Assembly: GCA_026984795.1 (NCBI GenBank)
Contig: JALSRK010000024.1
Location: 62,001-126,000 of the forward strand
Length of the DNA stretch: 64,000 nt
DNA from: Solibacteraceae bacterium
Lineage (GTDB): Bacteria; Acidobacteriota; Terriglobia; Bryobacterales; Bryobacteraceae
Direction: 5' to 3'
The stretch's first letter is position 1. Each line of letters opens with the position of its first letter. Position numbers and translations under genes: made by a program. The notes under the pieces were generated by a model that saw nothing but the letters and a program-made list of their open reading frames with translations, was not told the DNA's origin and made no database searches. Below are positions 53,465-62,500 of the stretch, one piece after another.

Positions 53465-54721
53465 TCAACTGGAAGGCTCGGCGAGGACGGCCCGAGGCGC
53501 GATGACCCCAAGATGGTGGAGGCTCTTCAGGTCTCTGTCGCTCCAACGGTGATCGACGAGGCCCAATTTGTAAAGTTCATTGTGGACTCTGGGAATCGCC
53601 GACCCTACCTCGACTCCACTCAGCTTCAGACCGGGACGGCGCAGCCGATACACAAGGTTGTAACGGTGAGGGGTCTCTTCGACCTGCACCGCCACCGTCT
53701 CCGGGCCGAGGGTGATCCGGCTGACTCTGTTTCGCCCGTTGCCCAACCGGCGGGCCAGACACGTCTTGGGAAAGATCAGCCGCAGTCTCTCGACGGGCGG
53801 GCCGAGATCGAGGAGCTGGCATTCCTGCGGCTCGCGCGAACAGCCGTTCATTTCCTCGGGGTCGAGCACCACGAGTTCGGCAGCCCTTTCCGCCTGATTC
53901 ACGCCTCCCGCGAGCAATTCGGGCCGGGCATCGCCGTCCACGTCTCCTACGGCGAGGTCAGTGAGGTAGCCGGAATGCCAGTACTCGCTCAGCACGGCGC
54001 CGTCCGGCGACAGCAAAGCCACTTCGGAGGGAAAGGCGACGGCATGTACCGAGGCGACAGCCACCGAGGGCGGATGCGCTGGGATCACCGCCACCGCACG
54101 GACATCGAAGGAGGAGGAAAACTCTTTGTGCGGAGTCCGGACCTGCTTGCCCGGCTGGAACGTCCACCGGAGCTCCCCGTCGGCAGAATAGCAGTCCACC
54201 CGGCTTTCCGGCGGCTGGTCAGTGACATAGCCCACGACGACCTCGCTCCGGCCGTCGCTGTCGAGGTCGGCGATCTGAACCTGGGTGTGGCTGCCCGCGT
54301 CCGGGTGCAACCGGTTGGCCGGTTGGGGCGGCAAACTCTTACGCCAGAGCGGAACACCGTGTGCGTCGAAGATGACGAGGGTGTTGGCGGCGAAACTCCA
54401 CGAATGCGGGTCGGCTCCGTGCTCGCGATACAGCGCATGGAGCAGGACCGCTCCGAGAAAGACCAGGACGGCGGCCCCGGCCCACTTCCAGCGGCCGCCC
54501 CAAGCCGGGGGTTCGCCAACGCCGGCGGCGGCCCAGGCATCGAGTTCCCGGGCGCTGGCGAAGACAGTGGCCCGCTTGCCCGGGGTGCGGTGCACGGGGA
54601 GCCCGCGCTCCCGCTCCCACTTCTGAGCCGTTCGCACACTGACGCCCAGATATCCGGCGATTGCCTTCCAAGAGACAAGCCGCCGGCCGCTCTCCCCCTG
54701 GGGTGGCTGCCTCTCGCCCAC
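53465..54721 (-). CDS. Membrane-anchored HTH protein with extracytoplasmic FG-GAP domain
   Basis: A 418-residue protein with an unusual layout. Residues about 14-66 are an excisionase/MerR-like helix-turn-helix (LVSWKAIAGYLGVSVRTAQK, then WERERGLPVHR and VFASARELDAWAA). Residues about 79-97 form a single membrane helix (WAGAAVLVFLGAVLLHALY), so the rest faces the periplasm. It contains FG-GAP-like calcium motifs IADLDSDGRSEVVVGY and VGDVDGDARPELLAGG. The topology resembles ToxR/CadC-type one-component regulators. The start is GTG 54721 with a TACTTT 14 bases upstream. Regulatory role is inference. Confidence 0.82.
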   Translation of the reverse strand: MGERQPPQGESGRRLVSWKAIAGYLGVSVRTAQKWERERGLPVHRTPGKRATVFASARELDAWAAAGVGEPPAWGGRWKWAGAAVLVFLGAVLLHALYREHGADPHSWSFAANTLVIFDAHGVPLWRKSLPPQPANRLHPDAGSHTQVQIADLDSDGRSEVVVGYVTDQPPESRVDCYSADGELRWTFQPGKQVRTPHKEFSSSFDVRAVAVIPAHPPSVAVASVHAVAFPSEVALLSPDGAVLSEYWHSGYLTDLAVGDVDGDARPELLAGGVNQAERAAELVVLDPEEMNGCSREPQECQLLDLGPPVERLRLIFPKTCLARRLGNGRNRVSRITLGPETVAVQVEETPHRYNLVYRLRRPGLKLSGVEVGSAIPRVHNELYKLGLVDHRWSDRDLKSLHHLGVIAPRAVLAEPSS

Positions 54722-54893
54722 GAGAATTCCATCTTAAAGTAAGCTCTGGCTCGCTGTCGCGCACTGGGAAGAAAAAAGCGGCACCGGCCCTCCTGCAGAA
54801 GTTCCGGCGAGCGTCCCCGCGCCCGCGCGGCGGCCGGGAATCCGGTGTCCGGGACTGGGGAATCCCGGGAAGCGAGGCGGCGGCGGGAGGGGG

Positions 54894-55940
54894 TCACGCG
54901 CCGACGTATCGGGCGTAGAGGCTGCGGGCAAGCCCCACGTCCTGGGTACCCTTGATGATCGCCCGTCCGTCGGGGAAGATCGTCATTTCGTAAGGCTCGA
55001 TGAAGAATCGCAGGGCGAATTCGTTGGCCCTGACGGCGCCGAGCGGCTCCAGCCGGCGGCGGAGGTCTTCCAGATCGAGCGGCCGGGCTCGTTCATGGAT
55101 CTGGACGGCATTCCGGCCGCAAAGGCTGATCGGAGCTCGCCGCCCGCCCTCGAGGTGGGGGAACTGCCGGCGGACGCACGCCGGGCAATCCGGCAAGGGG
55201 CGGGGCGCGGGCGTCTGGCGGATACGCCCGCTCCAGAGGTCCACGGTGGTGAGCCGCGGCTCCCACCCGTCTTCCCGCCCTGCCAGGAGGCGTAATGCCA
55301 TGCTGGTCTGGATGGCAGCGACGGCCGCAGTGACGGTGTTCAGCACGCCGGCGGTCTCGCAAGTGGGCTGGGCGCCGGCCGGGGGCTCGGGATAGAGACA
55401 TTTGAGGCAGGCGGTCCTTCCGGGCAGCACCGGCATAGCGATGCCGTAGGAAGCCAGGGCGCCCCCATAGATCCACGGCACGCTCTCCCGGACAGCGAAG
55501 TCGTTGAGCAAGTAGCGCGTTTCGAAGTTGTCCGTGCCGTCCAGGATCAAGTCGACGCCGCTGAGCAGGTCTACGGCGTTTTCCGGCGTCAGATCGGCCA
55601 CGACGGAGTCGATCCGCACATCCGAATTGATGGCGGCGAGGCGCCGGGCCGCGGCCGGGGCCTTCGGCATGCCCTCGGCGGCATCGGCCTCGTCGAAGAG
55701 CCACTGCCGCTGCAGGTTGCTCGGCTCGACGTAGTCGCGGTCCACGAGCCGCAGATAGCCCACCCCGGCCCGGGTGAGCGCTTCGGCCTGAAAGCTCCCG
55801 AGGGCGCCGCAACCGACGATTACGGCGCGGGCGGCGAGCAGCCGCTCCTGGCCCTCCTCGCCCAGAGGCGAAAAGAGGAGCTGCCGGGAATACCGTTGCC
55901 GCTGTTCGGGATTCATCCGTCGCCGCAGAGATGCGGGCAT
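54894..55940 (-). CDS. ThiF/MoeB-family E1-like adenylyltransferase
   Basis: Adenylates the C-terminus of a ubiquitin-like sulfur carrier (ThiS or MoaD). The 348-residue protein has RYSRQLLFSPLGEEGQ, the nucleotide loop VIVGCGALGSFQAEALTRAG, DRDYVEPSNLQRQWLFDE, DGTDNFETRYLLND, the catalytic-cysteine region PTCETAGVLNT, and zinc-type pairs CLKC and CPAC. The C-terminal 80 residues form an additional domain (APISLCGRNAVQIHE) instead of a rhodanese. The start is 55940, or 55916 (MNPEQRQRYSRQ), which matches family starts better. No ThiS or MoaD gene is adjacent, so thiamin versus molybdopterin cannot be decided. Confidence 0.9.
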   Translation of the reverse strand: MPASLRRRMNPEQRQRYSRQLLFSPLGEEGQERLLAARAVIVGCGALGSFQAEALTRAGVGYLRLVDRDYVEPSNLQRQWLFDEADAAEGMPKAPAAARRLAAINSDVRIDSVVADLTPENAVDLLSGVDLILDGTDNFETRYLLNDFAVRESVPWIYGGALASYGIAMPVLPGRTACLKCLYPEPPAGAQPTCETAGVLNTVTAAVAAIQTSMALRLLAGREDGWEPRLTTVDLWSGRIRQTPAPRPLPDCPACVRRQFPHLEGGRRAPISLCGRNAVQIHERARPLDLEDLRRRLEPLGAVRANEFALRFFIEPYEMTIFPDGRAIIKGTQDVGLARSLYARYVGA

Positions 55941-55996
55941 CGCGGACCGGAGAGGGCCGCATGCCCTTCATTTCCAATGGTATCAGCCACGCTTGC

Positions 55997-56002
55997 TATC
56001 AT
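55997..56002 (+). promoter_or_regulatory. Candidate -10 box for the tamA-like gene, start-proximal
   Basis: TATCAT eight bases before GTG 56011; predicted leader of about two bases. If real, it excludes the in-frame TTG at 55993 as the start. Confidence 0.4.
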
Positions 56003-56010
56003 TGCTTGTG

Positions 56011-58941
56011 GTGGCCAGTGTGGGCGCTAAGCTTTTGTGTTCCGTGGCGGTTCTGGCCATCTTGGCCCCCCGGATCTCGAGGGGCGCCCCGGAGGACTAC
56101 GAGGGGAAAAAGATCGTCAAGATCCTCTTCGACCCGGCTTTGCAGCCTCTCCCAGACGATGAACTGGCCGAGATGCTGCCCATCAAGGCGGGCGAGCCGC
56201 TGCGCCTCTCCGCTCTGCGAGAGGCACTCGTGCGGCTGTATGACACCGGCCGCTACCGGGACATCGCGGCCGACGCGGAGCTTTCGGGCGGCGGAGTGAT
56301 CATCCGTTTCCTGACGCGAAACACCTGGTTCGTCGGCCGGGTGTCGGTAGAAGGCGTCCCTCCTCCGCCCAATGAGGGCCAATTAGTGAACGCTACGCGC
56401 CTGGAGCTGGGCAGGCGTTTCTCGGAGGAGGCGGCCCGCCAGGCGATCGGCCACCTGGAGGAGGTTCTGCGGGCCAACGGGTTCTTCGAACCGAGGGTGG
56501 AGCGGTTCGTGGACTACGAACCGTCTTTCTCCCAAGTCAACGTAGTTTTCATGGTCGAACCGGGCCCGCGGGCACGGCTGGCCCGGCCGATTCTGAAGGG
56601 GGCGGACCCGGCCGAAGCGAAGAGGCTCGTCAAGGCGACCCGCTGGGAGCGTTTCTGGGTGCTGCCGGGCTGGAAGGAAGCCACGGAACGGCGGGTGCAA
56701 AAGGGGCTGGAACGGATTCGGAAATACTACCAGCGGCAGAGCCGCCTACTCAGTTCCGTTTCCCTGGAGGACATGCTCTATGACGGCGAGTCCCACACCG
56801 TGACGCCGGTATTGCGAATCCGTCCGGGCCCGAGGATCCACGTCCACACAGTCGGCTGGGACGTGTCGCAGAGCAAACTCCGGGAGCTGGTGCCGATTTT
56901 CCAGGAACAAGCGGTGGACCGTGATCTGCTGGCGGAGGGAGCGCGCAACCTCACTCAATTCTTTCAGGCCAAGGGCTATTTCGACGCCAAGGTCACCTTC
57001 GAGAACCACGAGGAACCCGGCGGAGAGAGAGCCATCGTCTACCATATCGAGACCGGGCCCCGTTACAAGCTGACGCGGCTCGAGATCCGGGGCAACGAGT
57101 ACTTCGATGACGCCACCCTGCGCGAGCGGATGGCCATCACCCCGGCCACCCGCCTCCGGTACCGGCGGGGCCGTTTCAGCCAGGCGATGCTCGAGCGGGA
57201 CCTGGCGGCGATCACCGCACTGTACCGCGCCAACGGGTTCCGCGACGTCCAGGTCTCGGCGAAAACGGAGACCACCCCGGACAATGAACTGGCAGTGGTC
57301 GTGGAGATCGATGAAGGGCCACAATGGCGCGTCTCGAAGCTTCGGCTCGACGGCGTCAGTGAAGCCAACCGGGAGCAGGTGGAACTGCTCATGACGACGA
57401 TCCCTGGGCAGCCGTTCAGCGAAGCGGCGATCGCCGCCGACCGGGACAACGTCCTTTCGTACTATTACGACAACGGCTATCTGAACGCGCGTTTCGACTG
57501 GGATGCGAAGCCCGATCCGGACAGCCACACGGTGGAAGTGGACGTGACGGTGCGCGAAGGCGCGCAGCGTTTCGTGCGCGCCTCGCTGATCGGCGGGCTG
57601 AAAGACACGCGGCCGAGTCTCGTCTACAGCCGCATCCTGCTCCAGCCCGGCGAGCCGCTTTCGCAGAGCCTGATGATCGAAACGCAGAGGCGGCTGTACG
57701 ACTTGGGGATCTTCGCCCGGGTCGACCAGGCGATCCAGAACCCGGATGGCAACGAAACGCGCAAGTACCTGATCCACCAATTCGAAGAGGCGCGGCGGTA
57801 TTCACTGAACCTCGGCCTCGGAGCCCAGATCGCCCGCATCGGCGGCGGCGGGTTCACGGACTTCGACAATCCGGCCGGAACGCCTGGATTCAGCCCTCGA
57901 ATCTCAGTGGGAGTGACGCGGGCCAACATGTTCGGGGCGGGCCACACGGCCGGGCTGCAGGCCCGGGTATCGAGCACGCGCCGCCGCGCGCTGCTCAACT
58001 ACTTCGCCCCGCAATTCAAAGGCAACGACCGCTACAACGTGACCGTGAGCGGCCTTTATGACTTCTCCCGCGACATCAACACCTTCGAAAGCCGCCGCTG
58101 GGAGGGCTCGGTCCAGTTCGGCCACCGAACCTCGCGCGCCAACTCCTTCCGCTACCGGTTCACCTATCGCCGGGTTGGTCTCGGCAGCGTCAAGATCTCG
58201 CCGGAGCTGATCCCGATCTTCGCCCAGCCGGTCCGGGTCGGGCTCGTGGCGATGGACTTCATCCAGGACAAACGCGATGACCCGCTCAGCTCCACCCGAG
58301 GCTACTACAACGCGGTGGAGACTTCGGTGGCCAGCAAGATCTTCGGTTCGGAAACCGACTATTTCCGGATCACCGGCCGGAACTCCAGCTATCATCGCCT
58401 CGGCCGCGACATCATCCTGGCCCGGTCTGTCACCATCGGCTGGCTGGCAAACCCGGCCTCCAATCCGGCCACGAACCCGATCCCGTTGCCCGAGCGCATC
58501 TTCTCCGGAGGCGCCAGCTCGCACCGCGGCTTCCCTGACAACCAGGCGGGCCCCCGCGACCTGGAAACGGGCTTTCCGCTGGGCGGCCGCGCGGTGCTGA
58601 TGCACAACCTGGAGCTGCGCTTTCCGCTCATCGGCGATACCGTCGGCGGGGTCCTGTTCCACGACGCCGGCAACGTCTATTCTTCGTTCGGAAACATCTC
58701 GTTCCGGATCCATCAGCGCGACAAGACCGATTTCGATTACATGGTCCATGCCTTCGGCTTCGGCATCCGGTACCAGACGCCGATCGGGCCGATCCGCCTG
58801 GATCTGGCGTACGTGCCGAATTCCCCCCGATTCTTCGGATTCCGCGGCAGCCTCGACGATCTGATCGCGGGCAGAGGAGAGAAGGTGGACCAGCGGATCA
58901 GCCGGTTCCAGTTCTTCTTCTCGATCGGGCAGACCTTCTGA
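56011..58941 (+). CDS. Omp85-superfamily outer-membrane assembly protein (TamA/BamA-like)
   Basis: A 976-residue outer-membrane protein. A signal peptide (about 1-25, CSVAVLAILAPRISRG) is followed by at least five POTRA-like domains (about 30-570; for instance YKLTRLEIRGNEYFDDATLR, QWRVSKLRLDGVSEANREQV). A C-terminal beta-barrel follows, with the superfamily motif HRGF in SGGASSHRGFPDNQAGPRD, GPIRLDLAYVP, and a terminal Phe (FFSIGQTF). Its operon partners, a SurA-like gene (TGATG overlap) and tamB, point to a TAM-type translocation role rather than the main BAM. More POTRA domains than classic TamA (three). I chose GTG 56011 from the -10 box; the frame opens at TTG 55993. Confidence 0.88.
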   Translation: MASVGAKLLCSVAVLAILAPRISRGAPEDYEGKKIVKILFDPALQPLPDDELAEMLPIKAGEPLRLSALREALVRLYDTGRYRDIAADAELSGGGVIIRFLTRNTWFVGRVSVEGVPPPPNEGQLVNATRLELGRRFSEEAARQAIGHLEEVLRANGFFEPRVERFVDYEPSFSQVNVVFMVEPGPRARLARPILKGADPAEAKRLVKATRWERFWVLPGWKEATERRVQKGLERIRKYYQRQSRLLSSVSLEDMLYDGESHTVTPVLRIRPGPRIHVHTVGWDVSQSKLRELVPIFQEQAVDRDLLAEGARNLTQFFQAKGYFDAKVTFENHEEPGGERAIVYHIETGPRYKLTRLEIRGNEYFDDATLRERMAITPATRLRYRRGRFSQAMLERDLAAITALYRANGFRDVQVSAKTETTPDNELAVVVEIDEGPQWRVSKLRLDGVSEANREQVELLMTTIPGQPFSEAAIAADRDNVLSYYYDNGYLNARFDWDAKPDPDSHTVEVDVTVREGAQRFVRASLIGGLKDTRPSLVYSRILLQPGEPLSQSLMIETQRRLYDLGIFARVDQAIQNPDGNETRKYLIHQFEEARRYSLNLGLGAQIARIGGGGFTDFDNPAGTPGFSPRISVGVTRANMFGAGHTAGLQARVSSTRRRALLNYFAPQFKGNDRYNVTVSGLYDFSRDINTFESRRWEGSVQFGHRTSRANSFRYRFTYRRVGLGSVKISPELIPIFAQPVRVGLVAMDFIQDKRDDPLSSTRGYYNAVETSVASKIFGSETDYFRITGRNSSYHRLGRDIILARSVTIGWLANPASNPATNPIPLPERIFSGGASSHRGFPDNQAGPRDLETGFPLGGRAVLMHNLELRFPLIGDTVGGVLFHDAGNVYSSFGNISFRIHQRDKTDFDYMVHAFGFGIRYQTPIGPIRLDLAYVPNSPRFFGFRGSLDDLIAGRGEKVDQRISRFQFFFSIGQTF

Positions 58942-59591
58942 TGAAGAACGTCGTTTCCATCGGCGTGCTGCTCCTGGCCGCCGCTGCGGCCCGGGGGGAG
59001 ATCATCGACCGGGTGGCGGTGACAGTGGACCGGGTGGTCATCACCGAGAGCGATCTGGTCACCCACCTGCGCGTGGCGGCGTTTCTGAACGGCGAGCCTC
59101 TTCGAATCACTCCCGAGGCGATGCGTAAGGCCGCGGACCAGATGGTGGAGCAGGTGCTGGTACGGCGGGAAATGGAAATCAGCCGCTACCCGGCGCCGTC
59201 GCCCAAGGATGTGGAACCGCTGCTCGACAGCGTTCTGAAGCAGCGCGGCCTCGAGCGGACGAAGCTGAAGGACGCCCTCGCCGCCTACCGGCTCAGCGAA
59301 CAGGATCTGCGCGAAAGCCTGCTGCTTCAGCTCACGCTGCTACGCTTCGTCGAGTACCGCTTCCGGCCGGGCGTCGCAGTATCGGACGACGAAATCGAGG
59401 CTTATTATCGAAACGAGTTCCTGCCCGATTGGGAACGGAGTAACGACACCCCGGCGCCAGCGCTGGAGGACGTGCGGGATAAGATCGAGGAGATCCTTGT
59501 TGAACAGCATGTAGAGGCGGCCCTGAACCGCTGGCTGGAGCAAGCCAAGAAGCAGGCGCATATCGAGTACCGTAACGAGGCATTCCAATGA
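58941..59591 (+). CDS. SurA N-terminal-domain-like periplasmic chaperone without PPIase domain
   Basis: A 216-residue exported protein (signal VVSIGVLLLAAAAARG). The mature start EIIDRVAVTVDRVVITESDL is the SurA-N signature, and a helical body follows (AADQMVEQVLVRREMEISRY, LKDALAAYRLSEQDLRESLL). The C-terminal helix (VRDKIEEILVEQHVEAALNR) completes the chaperone module. The parvulin domains of SurA are absent, so it should hold outer-membrane clients without prolyl isomerisation. Located between tamA-like and tamB-like genes and overlapping both, it is probably dedicated to that machine. Confidence 0.85.
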   Translation: MKNVVSIGVLLLAAAAARGEIIDRVAVTVDRVVITESDLVTHLRVAAFLNGEPLRITPEAMRKAADQMVEQVLVRREMEISRYPAPSPKDVEPLLDSVLKQRGLERTKLKDALAAYRLSEQDLRESLLLQLTLLRFVEYRFRPGVAVSDDEIEAYYRNEFLPDWERSNDTPAPALEDVRDKIEEILVEQHVEAALNRWLEQAKKQAHIEYRNEAFQ

Positions 59592-62500
59592 ACCGCGTGA
59601 CGAAGTACCTGCGCTGGACGGCCGCCGCGACCGCATTCCTGACCGGGGTGCTCCTCGTCGCCGCGGCGGTGGTTCTGCCGTCGGACTGGTTCCGCGAACA
59701 AGTTCGGCTGCGGATCCTCCGGGAGGCCGAGAAGGCCACCGGCGGGCGGGCGGAACTGGGCAGCTTCCACTTCGACTGGCGCCATCTGCGGGCCGAGGCG
59801 CGGGACTTCGTTCTCCACGGCACCGAACCCCCGAACGAAGCCCCGCTGTTCCGCGTGGACCGGATCGTGGTGGGACTCAAGGTCGTTTCGGTCTTCCGGC
59901 GTGACGTCGATCTGGCGCTCCTGGAGCTGGACCGGCCGGTGCTCTGGATCCGCAAGGACGCCGAAGGGCGCTCCAATCTGCCGCGTCCGGCGGCCGCCCG
60001 CCCCGGCAAGGAAGAACGGAACCTGCTCCGGCCTATCGTCAGGCTGGCCGTCCGGGAGTTCCGGCTGAACAACGGCGAGTGGCGCTACGGGGGCCGGAAG
60101 GGTACAGCCGACTTCCGGGGCGAGGATCTGGTCACGCGCGCCGTCTATGATCCGCAGCTGGCCGGTTACCGCGTGGAATCCCGGTGGCGGCAGTTGCTCC
60201 TGCGGGCGCCGCAGGCCGTACCTGTGGCCTTCGATGCAGCCGTCTCCCTGGCCGTTACGGAGAAGCGGATCGAACTGGAACGGGCCGATTTCCAGGCCGG
60301 GGAATCCAGGATTGAAGCCTCGGGCCGGGTCCTGGCGGGACGGGAATCGAGCGGACGGATCCAGGTCCGCTCCATTCTGGCGCTGGCGGATCTGGCGGCG
60401 CCCCTGAAGCTGCCGGTCGATCCAGCGGGGCGGGTGGAACTCGAAGGCGTGGCGGCGTGGTCCCGGCGGGAACCGTTTTCCCTGGAAGGCGAGTTCACGG
60501 CCGCCGGGTTGAGGGTGCGCAACCGGCGCGTGGATCTCCCCGGCATCGGGGGCCATGGCCACTTTGCAGCCACCGCCGGAGAAATCCGTGTGGATCCCCT
60601 GGTGGTCACTCTCCTGAACGGAGAATTCCGGGGAAGAACGCTGGTGCGAGGATTCCGGGAATTCGAGACCGCCGGTTCCCTCTCCGGCTTGTCGCTCAAA
60701 GAGATCCTTCCCCATGTCCGGGTACGTGCGGGTGAGTGGAACGCGGTCCTGTCCGGAGACGTACAGGCCCGGGGACGCTTCACGGGGCCCGTCGAGGGAC
60801 GGGCGCGATTGGCGCTCGAACCGGGAATTCAGACCGGGATACCGATCCAGGGATTCGTGGAGGCGGTATTCGACTCCGCGGCCGGCGATGTGAAATTCGC
60901 GACTTCAGAAGTGAATGCGGGCGCCAGCCGTATCGCCTTCGCGGGATCGCTCCGTAACGGGCTGGAAGTAAGCGTGTTCAGCGAGAACCTCGCCGAACTA
61001 CTGCCAGGATTGGCGTATTTCGGGGCTGAGCCGCCCCATCCATTCCCGGTGCGGCTCGACGGCGGGGTGATGCAGTTCGCCGGATTGGTCTCCGGCGCGC
61101 TGGGTGAACCCAGAATCGCCGGGCATCTGGCGCTGGGACCGTTCCGGTTCCAAGGTAGGCTCATCGAGCACGGCGCGGCCGATTTCGACCTCACCGCCCG
61201 GCGCCTCCGGCTGCGGCGCCTCACCGTACGCCACCGGAAGACGGCGCTGCGGGGCGACTTCGAAATGGAGCTGGAGAACTGGAGACCGGTCCGCGCGGGG
61301 CGCATCAAAGGCGAGTTCGGCGTCGATGCCGGATCGATAGCCGAAGCGCTCGAAGCGGCGGCGATCGGCGAGCCGCTCGAAGGGGAGTTCGACCTTGCCG
61401 CGGCGCTGAACGGCACGCTAGGGGATCCAGTGCTCATCGCCCGCGTCACGGCCCGTGACCTCACCGCGTACGGCGAGCGATTCGACGCCGCGGCAGTGAA
61501 CATGCGCTATACCCGCCGCAGCATCCTGATCGAGAACGCCGCCGCCCGGGCCGGCGCCGGCAGACTCTCGTTCCACGGCACCTACCAGGCGGAAAGCGAC
61601 GACTGGCGCGACGGGCGGCTCCAGTGGGAACTGGAAGCGCAAGGCTTCCGGATCCACCAGTTCCAGCGGGTGCGGGAATTCCGGGAGGGATTGGATGCGG
61701 GCCTACAAGCCACGGTGAGCGGCACATTGGAGCTCCGGCGGAGCCGCCCCCGGCTGGCGGCCTTGAACGGCGAGGTGCGGCTGGCGAAGCTTCTCCTGGA
61801 GGGCCGGCGCCTGGGCGATGCGGCGATCACCGCCCGGACGCGCCGAAACATCCTCGTCGTCGGCGCCTCGGCGTCGCTCAAGGACGCCCGCATCCGGGCC
61901 GACGCGCAGTGGAACCTTGCCCGGGAATCCTTCGGGCTGGGACAGGTCGATTTCCGGAACCTGACTCTGGCGGCTCTTCAGGATCTTGGTCTGTTCGGCG
62001 GTCCGGGCACAGACCTTCACCTCAAGGGTTCGATGGACGGCGAGATCGGCTTCGTCGGACCCATATTGCAGCCATCGAAGTGGCGCGGGATCGCAAAGGT
62101 CACGCGGATGGAGCTGACGCCGGTGGCGCCAAACCGCACCAGCGACCGTGACCTGACTCTGCGCAACGAGGGTCCCCTGATCTTCGCCATCGAGCCGGCG
62201 CGCATCGCCATTCAAACGGCGCGCTTGACTTCCCCGGACACCGATCTGCAGCTTTCCGGGACACTCTCGTACTTACGGCGGAATCCGTGGAACTTGCGGC
62301 TCCAAGGCTCACTCGATCTCTCCATGCTCACCGCATTCCGGGAAGATCTGATGGCCGAAGGGCGTTCCACGGTGGACGCGTGGGTCCGCGGCTCACTCCT
62401 GCAACCTCAGATCAACGGCCGCCTGGAATTCGAGAACGCCGCTTTTCGGCTGCGCGACCTGCCGAACGGCCTGGAACAGGTAAACGGCGCGATCCTTTTC

